From: Winogradskyella sp.
GTDB lineage: Bacteria; Bacteroidota; Bacteroidia; Flavobacteriales; Flavobacteriaceae
Assembly (NCBI GenBank): GCA_030149115.1
Contig: JASBSE010000445.1
Location: 1-16,931, forward strand
Reading direction: 5' to 3'
Length of the DNA stretch: 16,931 bases
The notes under the pieces were generated by a model, which saw nothing but the letters and a program-made list of their open reading frames with translations, was not told where the DNA came from and did no database searches. This document shows positions 7,419 through 16,097 of the stretch, piece by piece. Each line of letters begins with the position of its first letter. Position 1 is the stretch's first letter. A program made the position numbers and the translations under genes.

Positions 7419-10400
7419 TTATATTTTAATATTAACACCAAAAGTATAAACTGCTGGTATAGGATAAGTTTCTCTATCAATTCCGTTAGAAACCTCTGGA
7501 TTAAATCCGTTGTAATTAAATACAGTTAATGGTCTATCTGCCGTAAAAATCAATTTTACTTCAGGCATTTTATCCCCTAATTTTCCTGTTGGAATTGTAT
7601 AGGCCAATTGAATGTTTTGTACTCTGAAATATGAGCCATCTTCAACAAAAAATGTGCTCATTCTTTGGTTCCATGCTTTTCTTCTTCCTTCTGATGATGG
7701 ATAAGAATTTGAGGTTCCTTCTCCATGCCATCTATTAATTGCAAAATCAGCATCCATGTTAGTATCATTAGTAAATAATACTTCACCTCTTTTTCTATTA
7801 AGAATATCATTACCTGTTTGACCTGCAAAAGAAACAGAAAGATCAAATTGTTTGTAAGAAGCCTGTATGTTACCACCATAAACAAAAGACGGTAAATAAG
7901 ATCCTAAAACAACTCTATCATCTGCGTCTATGTCTCCATCTCCATCAACATCTCTATATATAAAGTCACCAGGTACTAAATCATTAGCCACAGCAATAGG
8001 GTCATTTTGTACCTGATCATTATTTTGATACACACCTAATACTTCCCAACCAAAGAATGCTTCAATTGGCTCGCCAATCATTGATCTTTGACGAAATTCT
8101 GCCTGACCGGTATCAAAATAACCTGCATCACTATTAATTTTAGTCATTTCGTTTTTTAAGGTTGCTATGTTAGCACCAACAGAAAAACTCCAATTTTCAT
8201 TTAAGCTTTGAGACCAATTTGCAGCAATCTCAACACCTTGAGTTCTCATTTCACCCACATTTTCTAAAATTGTATTACTAACAATAGGTTGATCTACAGG
8301 TATAACAAGTTTCTTAGTATCTCTAATGTAATAGTCAGCTTCTAAGGATAGTCTGTTATCAAAAAGTCTAGCCGTAATACCAAGGTTAGTTTCCTCAAGT
8401 ATTTCTCTTTCTAAATCGGTATAATTACTAGAACTGATTATACCAGCGGTAGCTACATCATTAATCGCAGTTGTAATTGTTTCTACTGTTCTTGTACCAG
8501 AACTATCACCTAACGATCCGTTAGCCAATTGTCCCCAACTTGCTCTTAATTTCAAGAAATCGAAAATACCATTGTCTTGCATGAAGTTTTCCTCGGTTAA
8601 TACCCAACCTAAACCAACAGCTGGTGTGGTAACCCAAATCTCTCTAGGGAATTTTGAATCTCCCTCTGTTCTTAATGTTGCATTAAGAAGATATTTGTTT
8701 TTATAATTGTATTCTACTCTTCCAAAATATGCCATCGCATAGAAACGATCACCAATTTCACTTACTTGGTTAGAAAATGATGTTGGATCTGCAAAATCTA
8801 AATACCAAGAACTCTCTAAACCAATACCTTGAATATCACCACCAGTAGCTATAAATTCATTAACACCTTCATCTCTATATGAAGATCCTGCAACCACAGA
8901 TAAGTTATGGTCTCCAAAGCTGTCTGTATAAGTTAAAGTATTGTCCCAAATTTGATTAGAATATTCAAGATTAGCTCTTCTTATTGAAGACACCGGTCTT
9001 TGAGAATTTTCTGTTATATAATAAGGTAATCTAACATTTCTTTCTGATATGTCAGAAAAATCATGACTATACGCTGATCTAAATTTTAGTTTATCAGGTA
9101 TAATTTGATACTCCATATTAATACTAGCAAGTATTTTCTTTATTTTTAATCGATTGTTATTAAAAGTCATTATAGGAAAAGGGTTTTGAGAACCGCGATA
9201 TCCTAATACTCTTGCATCAGAAAATGGAATTGGATCTGCATCTACATTTAACTCATCATATACTGGTAGTATTGGAACAGCAAAATAAGTTTGAAACCAA
9301 GCACTATTTTCAGGATTGTATTTGGTCGCATTACTAAAAATTGCATTAGTACCAATTTTTAATCTATCAGACACTTTTACATCTACACTGGACTGAATAT
9401 TAAAACGCTCATACTCATTCTTCATATCTAAAATACCTTCCTGAGAAAAATAACTAGAATTAATGCTATAGTTCACATTCTCAGATCCACCTGTAACACC
9501 TATATTATGACTTGTTATTGGTGCAACTCTAAGTACTTCTTTATACCAATCTGTATTAACGTTAGGTATGTTTGGGTTAACTCTGCTTCTACCATAACGT
9601 TGTATTGCATTCTCAACAAACTCTATATCTGCAGTTGAACCAGACTCGTAAGCCATTGTAACAAACTGCTCAGCATTAGCCATTTTTACAACATTTTGAG
9701 CGTTTTGAAAACCAGTATAACCACTATATGTAAACACCGGCTTTTGCTCACGACTTCCTCTTTTTGTCTCGATAATTATTACACCATTAGTACCCTTTTG
9801 ACCAAAAATAGATATAGAAGATGCATCTTTTAAAACTGAGAAGCTCTCAATCTGACTGCTATCTAAAAAATCTATATTGTCATAAAACATACCATCTACA
9901 ACATATAAAGGATTGTTACCCGCAGCATAAGACCCAACACCACGAATTCTTACTGTTGGGGAATCACCAGGGGAACCACTACTAGTAATTTGCACACCCG
10001 CTACTTTACCTTGTAAAGATTGAGCTACGTTACTGTTAGGTGTTCTCTCAATTTCTTCTGATTTCACTGTCGCTATTGCACCAGTTAAATCCGCTTTCTT
10101 TTGAGTACCGTAACCAATAACTACAACTTCATTTAATGATTCGACATCATCCTCTAAAGCTATACTGATTGTAGTTTGATTAGTTATAGCTACTGTCTGA
10201 GTTTTAAAGCCTATATAGCTAAAACTTAACTTTTGACCGCTTTCTACACTAATAGTGAATTTACCATCAAAATCGGTAACAGCACCTCTTGAGGTACCTT
10301 CTACAATTACACTTACACCAGGTAATGGAATACCATCACTTGCTGAAGTTACAACACCACTTACTTCTATTTGTTGTGCCCACGAAATGAGTGAGAAAAA

Positions 10401-10433
10401 TAAAAGTAATATTAAACTGAATTTAGTTTTCAT
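7419..10433 (-). CDS. susC: SusC/RagA-family TonB-dependent outer-membrane glycan transporter
   Basis: This 1004-residue protein has a Sec signal ending SWA-QQ (about residue 19). A carboxypeptidase-D regulatory-like domain (about 21-97: VSGVVTSASDGIPLPGVSV, TDFDGKFTI) is followed by the SusC signature around 102-115 (EVVVIGYGTQKKADLTGA), then the plug domain with VAGVQI, VRIRGVGS, PLYVVDGM, IESFSVLKDASS and GTNGVIIIETKRG, and finally a long beta-barrel. Near the C-terminal third, DVDGDGDIDADD is a calcium-loop-like motif common in this family. The ending YTFGVNIKI is a typical barrel terminus. The length is normal and the gene is intact. It is the first gene of the PUL operon, and with SusD forms the importer that moves oligosaccharides to the periplasm using TonB energy. 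No STN domain is present, so an anti-sigma signalling role is unlikely. Confidence 0.97.
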   Translation of the reverse strand: MKTKFSLILLLFFSLISWAQQIEVSGVVTSASDGIPLPGVSVIVEGTSRGAVTDFDGKFTISVESGQKLSFSYIGFKTQTVAITNQTTISIALEDDVESLNEVVVIGYGTQKKADLTGAIATVKSEEIERTPNSNVAQSLQGKVAGVQITSSGSPGDSPTVRIRGVGSYAAGNNPLYVVDGMFYDNIDFLDSSQIESFSVLKDASSISIFGQKGTNGVIIIETKRGSREQKPVFTYSGYTGFQNAQNVVKMANAEQFVTMAYESGSTADIEFVENAIQRYGRSRVNPNIPNVNTDWYKEVLRVAPITSHNIGVTGGSENVNYSINSSYFSQEGILDMKNEYERFNIQSSVDVKVSDRLKIGTNAIFSNATKYNPENSAWFQTYFAVPILPVYDELNVDADPIPFSDARVLGYRGSQNPFPIMTFNNNRLKIKKILASINMEYQIIPDKLKFRSAYSHDFSDISERNVRLPYYITENSQRPVSSIRRANLEYSNQIWDNTLTYTDSFGDHNLSVVAGSSYRDEGVNEFIATGGDIQGIGLESSWYLDFADPTSFSNQVSEIGDRFYAMAYFGRVEYNYKNKYLLNATLRTEGDSKFPREIWVTTPAVGLGWVLTEENFMQDNGIFDFLKLRASWGQLANGSLGDSSGTRTVETITTAINDVATAGIISSSNYTDLEREILEETNLGITARLFDNRLSLEADYYIRDTKKLVIPVDQPIVSNTILENVGEMRTQGVEIAANWSQSLNENWSFSVGANIATLKNEMTKINSDAGYFDTGQAEFRQRSMIGEPIEAFFGWEVLGVYQNNDQVQNDPIAVANDLVPGDFIYRDVDGDGDIDADDRVVLGSYLPSFVYGGNIQASYKQFDLSVSFAGQTGNDILNRKRGEVLFTNDTNMDADFAINRWHGEGTSNSYPSSEGRRKAWNQRMSTFFVEDGSYFRVQNIQLAYTIPTGKLGDKMPEVKLIFTADRPLTVFNYNGFNPEVSNGIDRETYPIPAVYTFGVNIKI

Positions 10434-10468
10434 ACATTAACATTTAGATTGAAATAGTTAGTTTTTTC

Positions 10469-10476
10469 TAAACATA
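10469..10476 (-). promoter_or_regulatory. Weak candidate -7 element for susC
   Basis: On the minus strand this reads TATGTTTA, one mismatch to the Bacteroidetes -7 consensus TAnnTTTG, and sits 36 bases before the susC ATG. No TTG is found at the expected -33 distance, so this is tentative; an activator-dependent promoter could tolerate a poor match. Confidence 0.25.
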
Positions 10477-10574
10477 AAATTAAAACCTTAACTTTAATTT
10501 AATATGAGCGCCTTTTACATTTTAATTACGCCAACAAATTAAAGAAGCGTTAAAAAGCCCTTAAAATCAGAATT

Positions 10575-10649
10575 TGACGTAGTTTAAATATAAACGAAAA
10601 CGTTGTAAAATCTTAAAATTTTAACTTAGTGACGTAGTAATGACGTAGT
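10575..10649 (-). promoter_or_regulatory. Three TGACGTAGT direct repeats upstream of susC, candidate PUL operator
   Basis: The plus strand has exact copies of TGACGTAGT at 10575-10583, 10630-10638 and 10641-10649 (ACTACGTCA on the coding strand). The last two are exactly 11 bases apart, and the first is 55 bases from the second, so all three lie on about the same helix face. They are 142-216 bases upstream of the susC ATG and immediately downstream of the regulator gene. Direct repeats spaced by one turn fit binding by a dimeric or oligomeric HTH activator. The LuxR-type regulator encoded next door is the obvious candidate, by inference. Confidence 0.6.
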
Positions 10650-10666
10650 ATAAAATATTAATTTAA

Positions 10667-10679
10667 CAACTTTTAGTTG
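10667..10679 (-). terminator. Small hairpin after the regulator gene, weak terminator candidate
   Basis: CAACT and AGTTG form a 5-bp stem with a 3-base loop, beginning 4 bases after the regulator stop and followed on the minus strand by an A/T-rich stretch. The stem is short and lacks GC strength, so termination may be partial. Confidence 0.3.
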
Positions 10680-10682
10680 CTA

Positions 10683-13478
10683 TTATTTAATATTTAGTAA
10701 ATAATCAGTCAAAGAAATATCATTTTCTAAACTCAGCTTCTTTTTAAGCCTGTATCTGTGCGTTTCAACACCTCTAACCGAGATATTCATCAATGGTGCA
10801 ATTTCTTTATTAGCTAAATTCATCTTGATGTAAGCACATACCTTTAAATCTTTTGGAGTTAAGACTGGATGACGTGATTTTAGTTTGGTAAAAAACTCAT
10901 CATGAACTTGGTTGAAGTTTTCTTCAAATACTTCCCATTCATCCTTATGCTCAATTGAGTTATTAAGTTTTTTCACGAGCTTCTTATAAGAATAGTAATC
11001 TTTAAAGCCCTCTTTATTAACTGCTAATTCTCTTTTGATGTCTTGAAGTACCTCATTCTTCTTAACCAATGCCATTGCATTATTTGCCAATTGCTTACTC
11101 TTTATTTTTAATTCATTTTGTAATGATTCATTCTTTAATTGAACAATACTTTTCTCATTTTCTAGAGTTTTTTCACGTAACAACTTATGTTGCTCCCTTT
11201 GATATTTAACCCGAATCAATCTTTGCTCCTTTTGAATCTTTTTATGATGCAGGTAGTAAAACAACCCTATAAACCCCAACAAAAGCACAACATAGAGTAT
11301 TAAACCAAACGTTCCTTTATACCAAGGCGGACTTACATCTAATATAAACTCTTGCGATGTTGACGTATTCCCAGAATCGTCTCGCGTTCTGACTAAAACA
11401 TTATATACGCCGTGGTTTATGTTATTTAACTCAAGATTTCTATTATCTACTCTAAACCAATTTTTATTTAATGAAGGTATACTATATTCAAAATAATGGT
11501 TGCTAGATTTAGATGAAGAAAGCTCTAAACTTATAGTCTCGTTATGCTTTAATTTAATTACTTCATCCTCTTTAATAGAGGATAAATGTATGTGCTCTCC
11601 ATTAATTTTTACAGCTTCAATTTGTGGCTTATAAATAGAAATGGAGTCTCTAAAAGTTTCATCAATAAGCATAAACCCATTATCTAAGTTCAACGCAAAA
11701 AGTGAATGATCTATTTTAGAAACATGCTCATAATCCACTATATATCTATTCTTTATTAATTTGTTGTTTATTTTTCGTTCTATACTATCGTTATTTATAT
11801 ACTTAAAGCTTATTACGCCACTTTTATCTTTAAGCACTATAGGACTCATAGATTGCTCAGAAATTATATAGGCATCTTTACCAAATTTTTCATTTAGTAA
11901 ATTAAATGGGACTATAGAGTCCAACAAAGGCTCATATTTTTGCCAACCATGGTTGGTCTTAAAGACTATATCGTTTTTTAGGTTATAGACTCTAGGATTA
12001 TACTCAGAATCTAATCCCTTAATTCCATAGTTAGTAATTTTTGTTATAGTATCATATGAACTATTAAAATTTACCTTATAAACACCTTTATATGCATGAG
12101 CAACCCATGCCGTTGTTGGATTTTCGAATACCAAAAATCTCGAAGGTATAGTTGTTTGCCCCATATGCTTGGTTTCCCACTTACCTTTATTTTGCTGAAA
12201 CTTCACCAAACCAGCATAAGTTCCTTGCATATATAAATCATCATGCTCAGGTACTTTTTGAATAGTCCATCCTCCTGTAAAATCTGAAATTTTCTGTATC
12301 TGATTTTTATTGACTAAAAAGGTTCCTTCATTATGGCCACAAAACAGATTTCCATCAATAATTTTTAAATCCCAAACCTGACCTTGAGACCCATCAATGA
12401 AATTCAAATCATTATTCTTATCAAGATAAAAAAGTCCCGTATTGGTACCTATATATAATAGATCTTGGTATTTAACAATATCATATACTGCACCTAGTTT
12501 ACCTGATATGTCATTGAAAAAATAATTGGTATTCTTTAAGTCTATAGTAGAAATTCCATTATCCAAACCAAGCCACAACTTATTGTTTTCATCCAAAAAT
12601 TGACTTAGAACAGTATTATTAACAAGACCATTTTCCTTACTAATATGAAATTTAATCTCACCTTCACTATCTGCAACATAAACACCGTCCTTTATGGTTC
12701 CAAAAACCATATCACCATTTTTTAACATTGAGAATTTATTCAATTGATGTTGCTTAATTTCACTATTAAAAGCGAACTGTGTTGGCCTTAGTTTATCATA
12801 ACTCAAAAAATAACTCCCCTTAAGTGAAGTCATTACCAAATACTTGTTTTGCTTTTTTACTATTGAAATTATTTTGGTGTCTCTTAAAGCAACATCAGAA
12901 AAGAATGGAACCAATTTTTTATTTTCCAATTTGTATATCCCATTGTTTAAGGTTGATACAAATAAATCATCATCTACCAAACTCAAAGATATTACTGCTG
13001 AACTAGGATGAATTCTTTCAACAGTGTTAAAATCATATATGTATATACTAGAAAAAGAACGAAATACAACCTTACCTTTATAACTTAAAATTTGCCAAAT
13101 TTCTTCATTGGGTGAAATCTCAGATTTTATTAGCTCACTTAGAGATTTATACTTCAAACCACCGTAATCATCTTCTTTCCAATAACCAAACTCTTCAAAA
13201 GAACCAGTAAAAATTAAATCATTAAATACCAAAACCGATCTTACCGTGGTCTGGTTGGGTAATTGAAATAATTTCCAATCTAATCCATCATATTCCAATA
13301 AACCAATATTGTTTGCTACGTAAACTTTTCCGTTATCAGCTCTATACACATCCCAGTTTTGATTACTGGCTTTATATTCTGCAATAGAATAGTTATATAT
13401 GTTTGGGGAAAACTGACCGAAACTAAAAAAAGAAACAGCTAAGAAAAGGAGTAAAAAAATTGAGGATTTCTTCATCAA
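10683..13478 (-). CDS. Membrane-bound PUL sensor-regulator: beta-propeller, Y_Y_Y domain, TM helix, LuxR-type HTH
   Basis: The protein has 931 residues. A signal peptide (about 1-21, ending FSFGQ) exports a long beta-propeller-like sensor region (about 40-610) with repeats such as LLEYDGLDWKLF, LWLGLDNGIS and LYIGTNTGLFYLD. A Y_Y_Y (triple-tyrosine) domain follows at about 660-716, then one transmembrane helix (about 722-744), a charged coiled coil (about 745-825) and a C-terminal GerE/LuxR HTH (about 868-931) with LTPKDLKVCAYI, NKEIAPLMNIS and VRGVETHRYRLKKKL. It resembles hybrid two-component PUL regulators in its sensor half but has no histidine kinase, phosphoacceptor or receiver domain. 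I infer direct transmembrane signalling: periplasmic oligosaccharide binding changes the oligomeric state of the cytoplasmic HTH. It ends 249 bases before susC on the same strand and has its own promoter, so it probably controls the PUL. Confidence 0.92.
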   Translation of the reverse strand: MMKKSSIFLLLFLAVSFFSFGQFSPNIYNYSIAEYKASNQNWDVYRADNGKVYVANNIGLLEYDGLDWKLFQLPNQTTVRSVLVFNDLIFTGSFEEFGYWKEDDYGGLKYKSLSELIKSEISPNEEIWQILSYKGKVVFRSFSSIYIYDFNTVERIHPSSAVISLSLVDDDLFVSTLNNGIYKLENKKLVPFFSDVALRDTKIISIVKKQNKYLVMTSLKGSYFLSYDKLRPTQFAFNSEIKQHQLNKFSMLKNGDMVFGTIKDGVYVADSEGEIKFHISKENGLVNNTVLSQFLDENNKLWLGLDNGISTIDLKNTNYFFNDISGKLGAVYDIVKYQDLLYIGTNTGLFYLDKNNDLNFIDGSQGQVWDLKIIDGNLFCGHNEGTFLVNKNQIQKISDFTGGWTIQKVPEHDDLYMQGTYAGLVKFQQNKGKWETKHMGQTTIPSRFLVFENPTTAWVAHAYKGVYKVNFNSSYDTITKITNYGIKGLDSEYNPRVYNLKNDIVFKTNHGWQKYEPLLDSIVPFNLLNEKFGKDAYIISEQSMSPIVLKDKSGVISFKYINNDSIERKINNKLIKNRYIVDYEHVSKIDHSLFALNLDNGFMLIDETFRDSISIYKPQIEAVKINGEHIHLSSIKEDEVIKLKHNETISLELSSSKSSNHYFEYSIPSLNKNWFRVDNRNLELNNINHGVYNVLVRTRDDSGNTSTSQEFILDVSPPWYKGTFGLILYVVLLLGFIGLFYYLHHKKIQKEQRLIRVKYQREQHKLLREKTLENEKSIVQLKNESLQNELKIKSKQLANNAMALVKKNEVLQDIKRELAVNKEGFKDYYSYKKLVKKLNNSIEHKDEWEVFEENFNQVHDEFFTKLKSRHPVLTPKDLKVCAYIKMNLANKEIAPLMNISVRGVETHRYRLKKKLSLENDISLTDYLLNIK

Positions 13479-13577
13479 ATAAAGTTACACTATTAAAACG
13501 ATTTTAAAAATAAGGATTTCTTTAGAGCTAATAGCATAACTTGAAATCAATAAAGACTTGAGACCTAATTTAGACAC

Positions 13578-13606
13578 CAAATCTATACTGTAGTAAGATA
13601 AAACAA
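13578..13606 (-). promoter_or_regulatory. Flavobacterial-type promoter of the regulator gene
   Basis: On the minus strand TTG (13606-13604), an 18-base spacer and TAGATTTG (13585-13578) match the Bacteroidetes primary sigma consensus TTG-N17-23-TAnnTTTG exactly. Transcription would start near 13572, leaving a leader of about 90 bases before the ATG at 13478. Confidence 0.6.
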
Positions 13607-13617
13607 GTTACTTCGAC

Positions 13618-13625
13618 TATCTTTA
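13618..13625 (+). promoter_or_regulatory. Candidate -7 element for msrB-msrA
   Basis: TATCTTTA differs from TAnnTTTG only in the last base and lies 18 bases before the msrB ATG, implying a short leader. No TTG is present at the -33 spacing, so support is limited. Confidence 0.3.
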
Positions 13626-13643
13626 CATAAAAAAATAATCGCT

Positions 13644-14102
13644 ATGCTTACATGGAAAGATGTAATAAATTTTGCTGTAAACGGAAATCCTAAACCAGAC
13701 AAAAGGGTAGAAAAAACAGAAACTCAATGGAGGGATGAACTTACACCTGAACAATACAGAATAACACGGCAAAAAGGAACCGAACGAGCGCATAGTGGTG
13801 CACTTTGCACTACTTACGATGCTGGCAAGTACAATTGTGTATGTTGCAATACTCCTTTATTTGACTCTACAATAAAATTTAGCTCTGGCACAGGTTGGCC
13901 AAGCTTTACCCAACCTATAAAAGAAAACGCTATTAAGTACGAAAAGGACACCTCGTACGGAATGGTGCGTGTAGAGGTAATGTGCAACACTTGCGATGCA
14001 CATTTAGGACATATCTTTCCTGATGGTCCTGAGCCAAGTGGTTTAAGATATTGTATTAACTCAGAATCTATGGTATTAGAAAAAGAAAACACAAATGAGT
14101 AA
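13644..14102 (+). CDS. msrB: Peptide-methionine (R)-S-oxide reductase MsrB
   Basis: MsrB reduces the R-epimer of methionine sulfoxide in proteins. The 152-residue protein is a complete single-domain enzyme: LTPEQYRITRQKGTE (33-47), a zinc site made of Cys65/Cys68 (in NCVCCNTPLF) and Cys114/Cys117 (in CNTCDAHLGH), SGTGWPSF (81-88), and the catalytic Cys137 in GLRYCINS. Cys55 could serve as resolving cysteine, but that is a guess. No signal peptide is seen, so it is cytoplasmic. Its last 8 bases overlap the start of msrA, so both repair enzymes are translated from one message; neither belongs to the PUL functionally. Confidence 0.97.
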   Translation: MLTWKDVINFAVNGNPKPDKRVEKTETQWRDELTPEQYRITRQKGTERAHSGALCTTYDAGKYNCVCCNTPLFDSTIKFSSGTGWPSFTQPIKENAIKYEKDTSYGMVRVEVMCNTCDAHLGHIFPDGPEPSGLRYCINSESMVLEKENTNE

Positions 14103-14631
14103 GAACCTACAAATAGCTACTGTTGGCGGAGGCTGCTTTTGGTGTACAGAAGCTGTTTTTGAAGAGGTAAAAGGTGTTGAGAAAGTGATTTCCGGATATT
14201 CTGGAGGAACTGTTCCTGGAAGACCAACCTACAGAGAAATTTGTTCGGGTTTAACAGGACATGCAGAAGTTGTTCAGGTTACATTTGATGCTAATGTAAT
14301 TTCGTATCAAGATATTCTTGTCATTTTTATGACAACTCATGATCCAACGACTTTAAATCAACAAGGTGCTGACAGAGGAACACAGTATCGTTCTGTAATT
14401 TTTTATCATAACGAAACACAAAAGAACACAGCAACTCTTGTTCTTAATGAACTTGCAGCATATTATAAAAACCCTATAGTAACAGAAATTACTGAAGTTC
14501 AAACATTTTTTGAAGCTGAAAAAGAGCATCAGGATTTCTATAAAAACAATCCAGATTATGGCTATTGTAAGTTTGTAATAGACCCTAAGCTTCGTAAGCT
14601 AAGACAACTACATTCAGATAAATTAAAGTGA
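14095..14631 (+). CDS. msrA: Peptide-methionine (S)-S-oxide reductase MsrA
   Basis: MsrA reduces the S-epimer of methionine sulfoxide, complementing MsrB. The 178-residue protein has the diagnostic GGCFWCTEA motif with nucleophile Cys14, then GVEKVISGYSGG, GHAEVVQVTFD, HDPTTLNQQGADRGTQYRS and YKNNPDYGYC near the C-terminus, where the tyrosine/cysteine segment matches the usual MsrA tail. Length is normal and no signal is present, so it is cytoplasmic. Its ATG lies inside the last codons of msrB in another frame, which implies translational coupling. It is convergent with the downstream aldehyde dehydrogenase, with only 6 bases between stops. Confidence 0.97.
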   Translation: MSKNLQIATVGGGCFWCTEAVFEEVKGVEKVISGYSGGTVPGRPTYREICSGLTGHAEVVQVTFDANVISYQDILVIFMTTHDPTTLNQQGADRGTQYRSVIFYHNETQKNTATLVLNELAAYYKNPIVTEITEVQTFFEAEKEHQDFYKNNPDYGYCKFVIDPKLRKLRQLHSDKLK

Positions 14632-14637
14632 TTTTTC

Positions 14638-15999
14638 TTATTTACTGCTATAAACAGTTTTTACGTTCACAAACTCCATAATCCCTTCTTTAGAAAGCTC
14701 TCTTCCGTAACCAGACGCTTTGGTTCCTCCAAATGGCAATCTAGGATCGGATTTTACAAGTTCGTTAATGAAGAATGCACCATCAGCGATGTCTCCTATT
14801 CGCTTTTTGGCTTTGTCGGCCTTTTTAGTGAATACCATACTACCTAAACCAAATCTGGAATTTGACGCCATTTCGTAGGCCTCATCTTCATTTTTAACTT
14901 TTATAATTGCAGCCACAGGACCAAAAACTTCTTCCTTAAAAACTGGCATTTCTGTAGTTACATTTTCTAAGATTGTAGGATTGTAAAGTGCCCCTTCACG
15001 ATTGTTTCCATAAACAACTTTAGCACCAAGATCTAGGGATTTTTTAACCTGTGCTTCTACTTCTTCAGCTAAATCAACAGAAGCCATGCTTGCTATTTCT
15101 GTTTTGTCATCCATAGGATTTCCAACGACATACGATTCTACCCTAGCTTTAAATTTAGATAAGAATTCGTCATAAATATCCTCAACAACTATAAAACGCT
15201 TGGCCGCAATACAGCTTTGACCTGCATTTTGCATTCGAGCCCAAGCCATTGTGGCTATATGCTTATCTAAATCTGCATCCTTAAGTACGATACAAGCATT
15301 ATTTCCTCCTAGTTCTAATACTGCTTTCTTTAGATTTTTTCCTGCTATTTCAGCTATTTTCCGGCCTGCTCCTTCGCTTCCAGTAAGACTTACAGCTTTT
15401 ACAATATCATTACTAATTACAGACTCTATTTGCTCGTGCGAAACCAATAAGGTTTGGAAACAACCTTCAGGAAAACCTGCATCTTCAAACAATTTTTGAA
15501 TTTCTAAAGCACACTCTGTGGTACTCGATGCGTGTTTTAACAAAGCTGTGTTACCTGCCATAAGCGTTGGTGCTGCAAAACGCATTACTTGCCAAAATGG
15601 ATAATTCCAAGGCATAATTGCTAAAATAACTCCCAATGGATCATAACTGATAAAGCTTTCTTCTGCCTCTGTCTCTATTAATTGATCTGCTAAAAAATCA
15701 TCAGCATTTTTGGCATAGAAATCACAAACCCAAGCACACTTTTCAATTTCAGAAATACCTTGAGCTAAAGGCTTTCCCATTTCCTCTGTCATTAATTTAG
15801 CATAGCTTTCTTTACGATCTATTAAAAGCTTCGCAACCTTAGAAAGGAGCTTACATCTATCTTTAATCTCAAAGGTTTTCCAGTCTTTGAACTGCTCTGC
15901 TGCTAGCTCTAGTTTTTGTTGTACAACTGTATCATCAATTAGTTTATATGTCTTTAATTCTTCTTGAGTGTATGGATTTATGGTTATTATAGTGCTCAT
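14638..15999 (-). CDS. NAD(P)-dependent aldehyde dehydrogenase, succinate-semialdehyde dehydrogenase type
   Basis: The likely start is the ATG at 15997-15999 (453 residues, beginning MSTIITINPYTQEEL), preceded by a purine-rich AAGAAGAAAAAC. The frame stays open to 16044, but the extra 15 residues do not look like family sequence. Cofactor and active-site motifs are present: MPWNYPFWQ with Asn132, SLTGSEGAGR for the nucleotide-binding helix, LELGGNN with general base Glu229, NAGQSCIAAKRF with nucleophile Cys263, EEVFGPVAAI, and LPFGGTKASGYGRELS at the C-terminus. Closest to the short YneI/Sad-type enzymes that oxidise succinate semialdehyde to succinate, though other small aldehydes are possible. 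There is no GABA transaminase nearby to fix the pathway. Confidence 0.93.
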   Translation of the reverse strand: MSTIITINPYTQEELKTYKLIDDTVVQQKLELAAEQFKDWKTFEIKDRCKLLSKVAKLLIDRKESYAKLMTEEMGKPLAQGISEIEKCAWVCDFYAKNADDFLADQLIETEAEESFISYDPLGVILAIMPWNYPFWQVMRFAAPTLMAGNTALLKHASSTTECALEIQKLFEDAGFPEGCFQTLLVSHEQIESVISNDIVKAVSLTGSEGAGRKIAEIAGKNLKKAVLELGGNNACIVLKDADLDKHIATMAWARMQNAGQSCIAAKRFIVVEDIYDEFLSKFKARVESYVVGNPMDDKTEIASMASVDLAEEVEAQVKKSLDLGAKVVYGNNREGALYNPTILENVTTEMPVFKEEVFGPVAAIIKVKNEDEAYEMASNSRFGLGSMVFTKKADKAKKRIGDIADGAFFINELVKSDPRLPFGGTKASGYGRELSKEGIMEFVNVKTVYSSK

Positions 16000-16097
16000 G
16001 TTTTTCTTCTTAAAATAAGAGATTTTTGAATTCTTTAAGCACAAATATTAACATTTAGTATAACTTTAGTATTTTGAAAAGTTAAATGTTAATTCTT

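Noticed and set aside
10535..10542. TTAATTTG on the minus strand as a susC -7 promoter element
   Set aside because: The second base departs from TAnnTTTG and there is no TTG at 17-23 bases upstream, so it is not better than chance.
10613..10624. Perfect 12-base palindrome TTAAAATTTTAA between the regulator and susC
   Set aside because: It contains only A and T, and such palindromes arise easily in this AT-rich gap; the GC-containing TGACGTAGT repeats are much better operator candidates.
13814..14092. 92-codon open frame on the minus strand inside msrB
   Set aside because: It lies opposite an intact, motif-complete msrB and has no recognisable domain; it is an antisense shadow.
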